Assembly: GCF_041902845.1 (NCBI RefSeq) | Contig: NZ_CP159486.1 | Span: 2,604,001-2,668,000 of the forward strand | DNA from: Limibacterium fermenti | GTDB taxonomy: Bacteria; Bacteroidota; Bacteroidia; Bacteroidales; Dysgonomonadaceae | DNA: 64,000 nucleotides | Direction: 5' to 3' | Part shown: one piece after another, positions 15,001 to 22,553 of the stretch | How positions within the stretch are numbered: position 1 is the stretch's first letter | Layout: every line of letters begins with the position of its first letter | Program-made: the position numbers and the translations under genes | Notes under the pieces: generated by a model | Seen by the model: only the letters and a program-made list of their open reading frames with translations | The model's database searches: none | What the model was told of the DNA's origin: nothing

Positions 15001-15651
15001 AGTACTTCTTTCATCCTATTCCTCCTCATAACTTTTTTATTTCAATTCCACTTGGTACAATTATAAGAGCCATTTTCGCATTACGCAATTTAACCCACTT
15101 TTGATTTCAATTCCACTTGGTACAATTATAAGCGGTCGTAACGAGGTAGCAAATAAGACGTTACGACATTTCAATTCCACTTGGTACAATTATAAGCTAT
15201 CGCGGTTTCCAAAGCTTGCCTGTCGTAGAACCATTTCAATTCCACTTGGTACAATTATAAGTAAATTCGTCATATCTCTATCATCATAGGGTTACTTAAT
15301 TTCAATTCCACTTGGTACAATTATAAGTAGACAAAAAACACATTACTGTTTCTATTATTAGCTATTTCAATTCCACTTGGTACAATTATAAGTGCCTTTT
15401 TTATAGACTACCTTCCCGAAATACTTTATTTCAATTCCACTTGGTACAATTATAAGTCATCTTTCTCGGCTGCCGGGATGCCAAATTTTTCTATTTCAAT
15501 TCCACTTGGTACAATTATAAGTCGATGCGGAAATGTACGATCAGCTGACAAATGATAATTTCAATTCCACTTGGTACAATTATAAGTTATATGTCAAAGA
15601 TGAGAACGGATGTTTTCGAAAAATTTCAATTCCACTTGGTACAATTATAAG
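1..15651 (-). CRISPR. Very large type I-B CRISPR array, about 240 repeats, open at left edge
   Basis: The repeat is 29 nt and appears unchanged throughout. On the minus strand it begins CTTATAATTG and ends GGAATTGAAAT. The first complete repeat is at 36-64 and the last at 15623-15651; I counted about 240 starts by hand, an average period of 65.2 bp. Spacers are mostly 35-37 nt (range about 34-39). Bases 1-35 have spacer length, so the array continues beyond the window. The minus strand is chosen as the transcribed strand because the repeat then ends in ATTGAAAT, the usual I-B crRNA handle, and because the cas operon and leader lie at the right end in the same direction. The repeat can form only a weak CCA/TGG stem, as expected for I-B repeats processed by Cas6. 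I saw no degenerate repeat, which fits the old end lying off the left edge. Open reading frames inside the array are products of the repeat and not genes. Confidence 0.99.
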
Positions 15652-15862
15652 CCGTTAAAAACGGCAAAAAATAATGCTGAATATCAGCAAATAAATTAAT
15701 CTTTCGCATACTTTTTCTAATATAAAAGTTGTCGATCGCCAAAGGTATGAAAAACCCCGGAGATCGACAACTGATTTTATATCCTGATTTTCAACATGTC
15801 AAAGAACGCTTGAGGAAAATTGACTCCTTTATAAACTCCAGAAATTCTCCTTTGACAACTTC
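15652..15862 (-). promoter_or_regulatory. CRISPR leader with promoter inside an inverted repeat
   Basis: This AT-rich stretch separates cas2 from the first (newest) repeat. On the minus strand it contains TACCTTTG (15740-15747), a perfect match to the Bacteroidetes -7 element TAnnTTTG. A TTGT (15767-15770) lies 19 bp upstream as a weak -33 element. A perfect 10-bp inverted repeat (GTTGTCGATC 15728-15737, GATCGACAAC 15762-15771) brackets the promoter, with one arm over the -33 box and the other near the expected start site. Two smaller palindromes lie closer to the array: GCTGA-N3-TCAGC (15676-15688) and CCGTT-N3-AACGG (15652-15664), the second touching the first repeat. These are seen directly. 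A role in array transcription or spacer integration is inferred. Confidence 0.75.
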
Positions 15863-16123
15863 CTACAGAAAATTATCTACACTACTCTTCTCTTTTCCAA
15901 TAATTTGCTTGTCCATCCATTTTTCACTCCTTCCGGAAAAAATAATGAGACTATCTTCCTCTTTCATCATCTTTTCGGCATGAATCGTTAACTCTTTTAG
16001 TTTTACGTCCGAAATTTCCCCTTCGAAAACCGAATTTTGTATCCAATTCAAATACTTCCGGCAAAGTTTAAGCATCTTCCCTACCCGCTTCTCTCCAATA
16101 TCGTACACAAGAATCACATACAT
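15863..16123 (-). CDS. cas2: CRISPR adaptation protein Cas2
   Basis: This is a small ferredoxin-fold protein of 86 aa that forms the Cas1-Cas2 integrase complex, which inserts new spacers at the leader end of the array. The N-terminus MYVILVYDIG carries the beta1 strand and conserved Asp8 of Cas2, and the length fits the family (80-100 aa). The ATG at 16123 is preferred over a TTG two codons upstream because it overlaps the cas1 stop codon as TGATG, a usual sign of translational coupling. It is the last gene of the cas operon; its stop is about 210 bp from the first CRISPR repeat. Confidence in the family is high from the N-terminal motif, length and position. Confidence 0.95.
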   Translation of the reverse strand: MYVILVYDIGEKRVGKMLKLCRKYLNWIQNSVFEGEISDVKLKELTIHAEKMMKEEDSLIIFSGRSEKWMDKQIIGKEKSSVDNFL

Positions 16124-17139
16124 CACCAATACATTTTAAAAGGTTTGTATTCCTCCATGCCTAACAAGTGTTTACTTAACTTATAACATTCAAGCTTAAT
16201 AAGATGCCGATAACTCACCTTTCGTTTTAGAGACCGATGCTGTATCGTTTCGGTCAAACGCTCTTCAAAGGCTTGCACAAATATCTTTTTTCCATTCGGA
16301 TTTAATAAACAGCGGTTCAGTTTATGATCGAAATGCTTTTCCTGAATCGCTTTTTTATTCAGCAATTTGAAGATTACCCTATCGACCAATATCGGCTTGA
16401 ATATTTCCGATACATCCAGTGAAAGCGAATATCGACGCTCTCCCGGCGTATGCAGATAGCTGATGGTCGGGTTTAGTTGTGTTTGATGAATCGCCCTCAA
16501 ACATTGCGAATAGCACATCATGTTGCCGAATGAAATCAGCGCATTCACTTCATTGCTTGGCGGCTGTTTGCTTCGGCCATCCATCTGAAAATCATTAATA
16601 ATCAAATCGAATCCATCGTAATACATCTGGTGAATATTCCCCTCCAATCCCATTAATTCGGGGACACTTGATGCGCCCGTCAACTGAGAACAATATCGTT
16701 CTATCGCTTCGATGACTCCATCTAAATCTTTTCCTCGCGTCTGATAATAACGAAGATTCTTTATCATGTTGAAAGCCGCACCTTCCACAAATTTACGAGC
16801 CAACACAATTCGTTTTTTCTTATCCTGATAATAACCAGTTTGAGCAAGAAGCATTCTCCCCGACAAAAGGCTGTCACGAGGCATGAACGAACCCGTATAA
16901 TTCTCGTAATAATCAAAAAAATGGACGGCAATATCATTTTGCCCCAAGAAATTGTATAAGGCGCTATTAGCATTTAGGGCTCCGAAAGCATAAAACTCGC
17001 CAATATTTTCCACCGGAAGATACCGAGGCTGCCCGGGATGCTCCAATCCGTTTCCGTCTTCTTCCACCGGAGTAAACTTCAAGGTATTATCTTTACGCTG
17101 CAAGATACCCGGATTAAATAAATAATACGTTTTTTTCAT
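16123..17139 (-). CDS. cas1: CRISPR adaptation endonuclease Cas1 (type I-B)
   Basis: Cas1 is the metal-dependent integrase subunit that joins protospacer DNA to the leader-proximal repeat. The protein is 338 aa, normal for Cas1. The three expected metal ligands are visible: Glu166 in the GLEG segment, His230 in SYLHTPG and Asp242 in SLDVSEIFKP. The N-terminal beta domain begins MKKTYYLFNPG and includes the LPVENIGEFYAFG strand typical of I-B Cas1. The ATG at 17139 begins 24 bp after a short Cys-rich reading frame that resembles the Cas4 tail. The stop overlaps the cas2 start. In most I-B loci cas4 lies directly upstream; here a coiled-coil gene intervenes. Confidence 0.97.
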   Translation of the reverse strand: MKKTYYLFNPGILQRKDNTLKFTPVEEDGNGLEHPGQPRYLPVENIGEFYAFGALNANSALYNFLGQNDIAVHFFDYYENYTGSFMPRDSLLSGRMLLAQTGYYQDKKKRIVLARKFVEGAAFNMIKNLRYYQTRGKDLDGVIEAIERYCSQLTGASSVPELMGLEGNIHQMYYDGFDLIINDFQMDGRSKQPPSNEVNALISFGNMMCYSQCLRAIHQTQLNPTISYLHTPGERRYSLSLDVSEIFKPILVDRVIFKLLNKKAIQEKHFDHKLNRCLLNPNGKKIFVQAFEERLTETIQHRSLKRKVSYRHLIKLECYKLSKHLLGMEEYKPFKMYW

Positions 17140-17163
17140 TGAAATACAGAATCGTTCAGTAAA

Positions 17164-17268
17164 TTAATCTTCTTCCACGTAATAACATTCATAATAGTTG
17201 CAATTCCTATCCATATCGCTACCCATTGGCAAACTGCCACAGTTTTGATAATGATTTATGACAAGCAT
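17164..17268 (-). CDS. 34-aa Cys-rich ORF resembling the Cas4 C-terminus (remnant or microprotein)
   Basis: A short frame between the coiled-coil gene and cas1 begins ATG (MLVINHYQNCG) and ends NCNYYECYYVEED before TAA. The end matches the tail of the intact Cas4 upstream (CSYYEFCYVEEE). At the DNA level similarity covers about 45 bp of coding sequence and continues past the stop: both copies are followed within a few bases by GAACGATT. The simplest reading is a leftover 3' end of cas4, which would mean cas4 once sat directly against cas1. Alternatively it could be a separate Cys-rich microprotein translated within the operon. The start lies 12 bp after the coiled-coil stop. Similarity is seen in the sequence; origin is inferred. 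Confidence 0.5.
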   Translation of the reverse strand: MLVINHYQNCGSLPMGSDMDRNCNYYECYYVEED

Positions 17269-17280
17269 ACACGCAAACGG

Positions 17281-18291
17281 TTATTCTTTTGAAGAAGATG
17301 ATTCTATCCTTTCGATGGTTTTTGCTCTAGCCGCGTTTTCGATGGCTTTCACGGCAATGTCTCTTACTCCTGCTTCAGCATGAGATGCTTTTTCGCCGTA
17401 TTCTTTCACCTGCGCCTGTAATTCGACAATCTTCTCTTTCAATGCTTCTATCTGCTGATCTCTCAATTTTATTTCACCTTCCGACTGTTTGTTCATCAAT
17501 TTTATGTCAAAATCATATTGCATTTTCAATGTTCTTGTAACTTCCTCTTCTTTTAAACGAACGGCATTTTTCAATTTGTCGGGGAACCCAGCACCCTCTT
17601 CCCTTAATCGAACGAACTCATCTTCCGAAGCTTTGACAGTTTGCTCACGTTGGGCCATCTCCTGTTCGAAAGCTACCTTCCGATCGGCCAATTCTTTTTC
17701 GAGAGCAGCTCTTTTCGTTTCATATTCATCCCTGTCCTTTTGACGGGTTACCTTCAAGGTATACAAATATTCATCTTCTTCGCGTTTACGTCGTTTAGCC
17801 AATTCGTCGGCATACTCTTTCTCCGCCGATTTATGTTTTGCTTGGTCTTGCTCCCATTGAGCCTTCTTTTCGTTCATTTCTTTGTTGAAAACTTCATCTT
17901 TTTCGTTCATCGTTTGTTCGAAGTTATCTTTCTTTTCCTTTTGAGCAAGCAGCATGGCTGCCAAGGAATCGGTATTGGCCGACAGGGAATAGAGGTCTTC
18001 GAGATATTGTTTTTCGGCTGTAATTGCGGCACGGATGTCCTCCAATTTCTTAAATTCGCCGCCCAAACTCAATTGCAGTTCATCCAACGAGTTGTTCAAC
18101 GATGATTTCAAGCCGGTAATGCTTTTTACAATGCTATCATTGTTAACATCAGCAACCTTTTCCACGGTTTCTTTTCTCACTTTCTCTTCTTGTATCCTTT
18201 TGGGCACATCGGCTTTTTCGTCCTGTACTTTTTTCAATAAAGCATCATAGGCTTTAAGTATTTCCGCTTTTGTATTCTTTTCTGTTACCAT
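17281..18291 (-). CDS. Coiled-coil protein of unknown function inside the cas operon
   Basis: This 336-aa protein is almost entirely charged and helical. Residues 1-90 form a shorter helical head with a GLKSSLNNSLDELQLSLGG segment. Residues about 105-310 are a long heptad-rich coiled coil dominated by Glu, Lys, Arg and Ala, with little Gly or Pro apart from EEGAGFPDK near residue 238. The end (RIESSSSKE) is Ser-rich. There is no signal peptide, membrane segment, Walker motif or nuclease motif. I recognise no Cas family in it. It lies on the same strand between cas4 (143 bp upstream) and cas1, where I-B operons normally have no other gene. The 143-bp gap is larger than most gaps in the operon, so it may have its own promoter. 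Scaffold, adaptation accessory or unrelated cargo are all possible. Confidence 0.8.
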   Translation of the reverse strand: MVTEKNTKAEILKAYDALLKKVQDEKADVPKRIQEEKVRKETVEKVADVNNDSIVKSITGLKSSLNNSLDELQLSLGGEFKKLEDIRAAITAEKQYLEDLYSLSANTDSLAAMLLAQKEKKDNFEQTMNEKDEVFNKEMNEKKAQWEQDQAKHKSAEKEYADELAKRRKREEDEYLYTLKVTRQKDRDEYETKRAALEKELADRKVAFEQEMAQREQTVKASEDEFVRLREEGAGFPDKLKNAVRLKEEEVTRTLKMQYDFDIKLMNKQSEGEIKLRDQQIEALKEKIVELQAQVKEYGEKASHAEAGVRDIAVKAIENAARAKTIERIESSSSKE

Positions 18292-18434
18292 AATATTTTT
18301 ATATTATTCGTTTGTTTGCAAATTAGTCTTTCAGATTCATCCATTTTTTCAAATGATTGCCCAAAATTAGGATAATTACCTTATCATTCATAGAAAATAA
18401 AGGGAAATTTCCAATCCGGCAAAATAATCGTTCA

Positions 18435-18944
18435 TCAACCTTCCTCTTCCACATAACAAAACTCGTAATAACTGCAACTCTTACATATCCGGGCATTTAT
18501 GACCGGCGGACAATCATCGGAATGAATAATTTTTACTATCTCTGTTTTTATCTCCTCTATTTTCTTTCGATCTTCGTCGGACAAATTTACATGTTCGGTG
18601 TGCCGCAAGGTGGGATATTCCAACAGTCCGGTAACGCCATCGATGCCGTTTTGCTCCAACACAAAGATATAATATTTCACTTGCCATTGATGCGCACGCT
18701 CCACTTTATCGGAACGTTTTATCTCATGAATGATTTTATTGCGGGCATCATAAAAATCGATTTTACACCCATCGATCTCTAACTCTTCGTAACGTTCCGG
18801 ACGTTGAGGATAGCTGTTCTCATGAATTAACTTTCCGTCATAAACCAAATCGGAAGTATGCTCGAAACGAATGTTATTGGCATGCAACCAAAGTTCTCTT
18901 TTACATACGTGATAAAGATTAATAAGAGTAGCCGTAATATCCAT
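18435..18944 (-). CDS. cas4: CRISPR adaptation exonuclease Cas4
   Basis: Cas4 is a RecB-family iron-sulfur nuclease that trims prespacers and helps select the PAM and orientation during adaptation. The protein is 169 aa, typical for I-B Cas4. Visible catalytic residues are Asp63 (GCKIDFYD), Glu74 and Lys76 (HEIKRSDK) and the Gln86/Gln88 region of motif III. The 4Fe-4S cysteines are Cys14 and the C-terminal group Cys154, Cys157 and Cys163. The start is 3 bp from the cas3 stop, so the two are probably co-translated. The 3' end appears to be duplicated just upstream of cas1 (17164-17268). All key residues are present, so the gene should be functional. Confidence 0.95.
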   Translation of the reverse strand: MDITATLINLYHVCKRELWLHANNIRFEHTSDLVYDGKLIHENSYPQRPERYEELEIDGCKIDFYDARNKIIHEIKRSDKVERAHQWQVKYYIFVLEQNGIDGVTGLLEYPTLRHTEHVNLSDEDRKKIEEIKTEIVKIIHSDDCPPVINARICKSCSYYEFCYVEEEG

Positions 18945-18947
18945 ACT

Positions 18948-21716
18948 CTAAAAAATTAAAGCAGAAGATAACTGCTTATCCATAAGCCCAGCTTCATAAC
19001 TATAAACAGCATCATCATTGCGTTCCAAACCATATAAATAAATGAATCCCAGATCATCATTAAAATATCCTCTTTCTATTAAGCGTTGTGCATCTTGAGA
19101 ATACAAGAAGATGGAAAAAGTAAATTTAGACATAATACTCTGAATTTTTTTGATTCGCAGTTTTTGCTCGACAAAATCATCGTCTTTTGATTGAATCAAT
19201 TCTATATATAAACCCCAAACCTCTTTTCCGGATACTGTTTCCGAATCATCATATTTACCGTTTTCCTTGAGAAAGTACAGTTCCTCCATAGAGAAATTTC
19301 GAACTGAAGTCGCCGGAACAAATACCGGTATATCCAATTCAACAAATGCAGAGATATTTTGTCCTTCAATTAAACGGAAAGATTGATCTACGATATTGAA
19401 ATCAAGATTTTGTATTGCACTTCGAAAATCATTTAATCCACGATTAAGCAGCCCCTTATTATAATTAATACGCTTATTAATAACCTCATCATATACCATA
19501 TCGAATGATTTATTTTGTAGAATAGATTCATATTCACAAAAAGGCATCTCCTTCAAAACTTTATAGCGACTGTCCGTTCCATAAATAAAGCGGGCGTCAT
19601 CACAATTAAAAATAAACAGTTTACAATCATTTTTCTTAACATTCCGATTAATACGGCCGGCTAATTGCTCGTCACTATCAACTAACGAAGCATCTTTGAA
19701 TCCTAAATCCATATCGATATCCACCCCGGCTTCTACAACCTGAGTGGTAATAAGCAATACCTTTTTGTCTCCATTATCGGGATTTTTCAGAAAAGAAATA
19801 ATTTCTTTTTTCCGGGGTTCCAATATCGTTCCTGAAAGTAAAAATATATGATCGAAGGTATCGCTATTTACGTTATTGGCAATGGAATAAAATTCGGCGG
19901 CTGTTCGTTTAAAAATAAACTCAATGATCGTGAATACTTTCCCATTTTTTTGTTGATAAACTCCAGATTCTTCAAATAATTTCTCACACAATTGAGAAAG
20001 ATATGCTGTTTTTTCTTCTTTATTTCCTTTTGCCGGCTTCTTCCAATCACGAAACACCGAAAAATCAAAAAGAACTCGTCCTTTAAAGTTTTCATTCTGA
20101 AAATATATATTTTTATCACGAATAAGATAAGTAAAATCAGGAACTTTCTCACTCCAGGTAAGTTTTCCGATTTTAGGAAGGGTGGCAGACATGAGGATAA
20201 ATTTCATGTTAAATAGCTCAGCATAATGATCTATCAAATAGATAATTTTATCCCACTGTTCCGGGGGATAAGATTGTAATTCATCAATAATAATAACTGA
20301 ATTAGCTAATCGGTGAAGCAAATAATTCGTCTCTTTCCGACACGTCTTAAGGAGGTCGAAAAAATGCACGTGAGAAGTAAGTATTACCGGATAATTTACA
20401 AACAATCCATCTAAATAACATTTCTTATTTTTCCCATACTCTCCGTCGTTAGATTTCTCCTTTAATTCAGCACGAGAATGTAATTCAATTATTTCATCTT
20501 CGTTTAACCCTAACGTTTTCTGAAGAACCGTATAAGTTTGCGTTATCAACGTAGTAAAAGGAAAAACATAAAAAACTTTATTAATGCTATTTTTTTTCGT
20601 ACTTAAATCCTGTTCAAGAAGCTCCGATAGGGCAATCATCGACAAGTTCGTTTTTCCTCCACCGGTAGGTGCTTCAATATAAAACAAACGCTTATCGAAA
20701 TTTAAACGAATATTGCGAATAACCTCAACGGCCATTTCAGAGCGAAGACGATTGAGATTATCATTATTTTTTTCTTGAGGACACAGCAATTTATAAGTAT
20801 CAAGGTTATCATATACGCGTTTGTTGTAATCTTGCGACGTATGAATATTATAAATAATCCGTTTCTTTAATTCTTCATCTAGAATACCGAAATCCGAATA
20901 CATTTTCTGCCAACCATTCATATAGTGCATCGTTGCCAAATAATCGGAAGCGGTTAATAAGGAATAACACAGTTTGATTAATGCAAAAAAAGAAAACTCT
21001 TCCTTACAACCGGCATAAAACTCCGATAGATTATCAAAAAGCTTACTTTTAAGCATCTCTTTCTCCAGTATTTTCGTTTTAAATGGTTCTTGAATCTCCC
21101 ATGAGAAAAGCTTTAGATATCGATTGATGAACTCCAGCAAATCCGTTTTAAAATTAATTTCTTGAAAGGTGTTGTTGAGTTGTGAGGCATGATGTTTAGC
21201 AATAGGATATGAGAATGCGAATACGCAATACATTAATAGGAACTGATCGAGATTATTTTTTGCAATAAAGGGGATTTTATTCAGATGATAGGCTATGAAA
21301 AGATACTCGCTTAAGAGAGAATGATTGGTAGAAATAGGACTTTCGAGCATTCTAAATAACGAATTGTTCATTTTGTCCGGGGCAGCTTGAAAATTCTCAT
21401 TTACTTTTCCAAAATCATGGAAAATAATCGTATCACAAAAGAGTTCTTTGATACTATTCTTCAGTTCAGGACTACATTGTCCCGAAAAGCAATTATCTGT
21501 AAAGCGCTGAATGATACTATTTATTACATCATCCAGTTGCAGGTGGTCGCAAACAGCGCAAAAATAATCGTTTACCAGATGTTGATGTTCTTCTAACGAT
21601 TCATTTTTCCTCCCTTCTCTTATATGCGCATAGTAGTTTTCTTTATCCTTTAATTTAGAAAGAATAGATTGATTATTCGAAATAATTTGTCGTATTGAAT
21701 TAAAAGAGTTGCACAT
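18948..21716 (-). CDS. cas3: CRISPR interference nuclease-helicase Cas3 (HD plus SF2)
   Basis: Cas3 is recruited by Cascade after target recognition, nicks the displaced strand and degrades DNA while unwinding it. The 922-aa protein has an N-terminal HD nuclease (His44/His46, His100-Asp101 in FHDFGK, His175-His176, Asp258) followed by an SF2 helicase. The helicase has a Walker A motif APTGGGKT at 349-356, a DEAH-box variant IIIDELQSYPP, motif III MSATLPK and motif VI QLAGRINRN. HD and helicase are fused, the usual I-B form. The start overlaps the cas5 stop by 17 bp, implying translational coupling, and the stop is 3 bp from cas4. The gene is AT-rich compared with the chromosome beyond 29 kb. 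Confidence 0.97.
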   Translation of the reverse strand: MCNSFNSIRQIISNNQSILSKLKDKENYYAHIREGRKNESLEEHQHLVNDYFCAVCDHLQLDDVINSIIQRFTDNCFSGQCSPELKNSIKELFCDTIIFHDFGKVNENFQAAPDKMNNSLFRMLESPISTNHSLLSEYLFIAYHLNKIPFIAKNNLDQFLLMYCVFAFSYPIAKHHASQLNNTFQEINFKTDLLEFINRYLKLFSWEIQEPFKTKILEKEMLKSKLFDNLSEFYAGCKEEFSFFALIKLCYSLLTASDYLATMHYMNGWQKMYSDFGILDEELKKRIIYNIHTSQDYNKRVYDNLDTYKLLCPQEKNNDNLNRLRSEMAVEVIRNIRLNFDKRLFYIEAPTGGGKTNLSMIALSELLEQDLSTKKNSINKVFYVFPFTTLITQTYTVLQKTLGLNEDEIIELHSRAELKEKSNDGEYGKNKKCYLDGLFVNYPVILTSHVHFFDLLKTCRKETNYLLHRLANSVIIIDELQSYPPEQWDKIIYLIDHYAELFNMKFILMSATLPKIGKLTWSEKVPDFTYLIRDKNIYFQNENFKGRVLFDFSVFRDWKKPAKGNKEEKTAYLSQLCEKLFEESGVYQQKNGKVFTIIEFIFKRTAAEFYSIANNVNSDTFDHIFLLSGTILEPRKKEIISFLKNPDNGDKKVLLITTQVVEAGVDIDMDLGFKDASLVDSDEQLAGRINRNVKKNDCKLFIFNCDDARFIYGTDSRYKVLKEMPFCEYESILQNKSFDMVYDEVINKRINYNKGLLNRGLNDFRSAIQNLDFNIVDQSFRLIEGQNISAFVELDIPVFVPATSVRNFSMEELYFLKENGKYDDSETVSGKEVWGLYIELIQSKDDDFVEQKLRIKKIQSIMSKFTFSIFLYSQDAQRLIERGYFNDDLGFIYLYGLERNDDAVYSYEAGLMDKQLSSALIF

Positions 21717-22479
21717 AAACGTTCTCTGACTCTAACAAATATAAATCCCGTAATAGTGTATCTTTTTTTAATTTTGCCGAAGTGTAAGCAAAATCAGCCA
21801 CTTCATACTGCAATAAACTCTCATTAAATCCGATGGGCAATTTTTCGAAATAAAAAAAGAGCGGTTTTTCAGTTTCTGTGGAAAAGAGATCGAATCCTTC
21901 AGTTAAACTTTCCTTTGATTGTCTTATAGAGGTGTCGTCTTTATGAAAAATGGATATAATTTGAAAAGATGAATCAGGCTTTTTTTCACTATAGACATAT
22001 TCATGGACACTATTTCTTTCCCACCATGCAGAAAAATCATTTTTCCCAAAATACGGCAAATATTCAGCTTCCTGATTTACAATCCTTTTATATAAAACAT
22101 TTTCGATTTCATTAGTAGTATCAAGCAGCAGATAACATCGAAAAGCAGGCTTTAAGAGTATTTGTTCAGAGACTATCAAATTTCCTCCGGCTTCAACACT
22201 TGCAAAACCAGTACTATTATTATAAGTGACAGTGGTTTTAGTATAATTTCCTTTATCACTATCCAATGGCTCTATCCCTATTTTGAGATGCTTGAGTTTA
22301 TGATAATACTCCGGGAATTCACCATTTTTTTCATATCCTTTTAACCCTGCAATAGCACCTAAAATACCCAATAAGGCGGGCTTGTGTAACATATTATATG
22401 TCAAATATATTTTTTCATTTATATCGGGCTTTTTTAGAAAACCCATATCCGCACGCAGATCAAACGATATTAATTTCAT
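21700..22479 (-). CDS. cas5: Cascade subunit Cas5 (type I-B)
   Basis: Cas5 is a RAMP protein that caps the crRNA 5' handle in Cascade and contacts Cas8. The 259-aa product starts MKLISFDLRADMGFLKKPD, the usual Cas5 first strand followed by a shielding loop. Next comes a segment (HKPALLGILGAIAGLKGY) matching the Cas5 helix after the KPP/TRP motif; the Gly-rich part is conserved in Cas5 of types I-B and I-C. The ATG at 22479 is 74 bp from cas7. The 3' end overlaps cas3 by 17 bp. In type I-C, Cas5 cleaves pre-crRNA in place of Cas6, which matters because no cas6 is visible here; nothing in the sequence shows that this Cas5 does so. Confidence 0.9.
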   Translation of the reverse strand: MKLISFDLRADMGFLKKPDINEKIYLTYNMLHKPALLGILGAIAGLKGYEKNGEFPEYYHKLKHLKIGIEPLDSDKGNYTKTTVTYNNSTGFASVEAGGNLIVSEQILLKPAFRCYLLLDTTNEIENVLYKRIVNQEAEYLPYFGKNDFSAWWERNSVHEYVYSEKKPDSSFQIISIFHKDDTSIRQSKESLTEGFDLFSTETEKPLFFYFEKLPIGFNESLLQYEVADFAYTSAKLKKDTLLRDLYLLESENVYVQLF

Positions 22480-22553
22480 ACCAAAAATAATTTTTTATGC
22501 CCGGCAGAATATGCGCAAAAACCCATACACTGCCAGGCATTTTGTCAAACGCA

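Noticed and set aside
270..15289. Many 60-120 aa open frames inside the array with recurring peptides such as FNSTWYNYK or ISIPLGTII
   Set aside because: They are translations of the CRISPR repeat in its three frames with random spacer residues between. No gene is implied.
1..15651. Array transcribed on the plus strand with the leader off the left edge
   Set aside because: On the plus strand the repeat ends in ATTATAAG, an atypical handle. The minus strand gives ATTGAAAT, and the leader-like region and cas operon support it.
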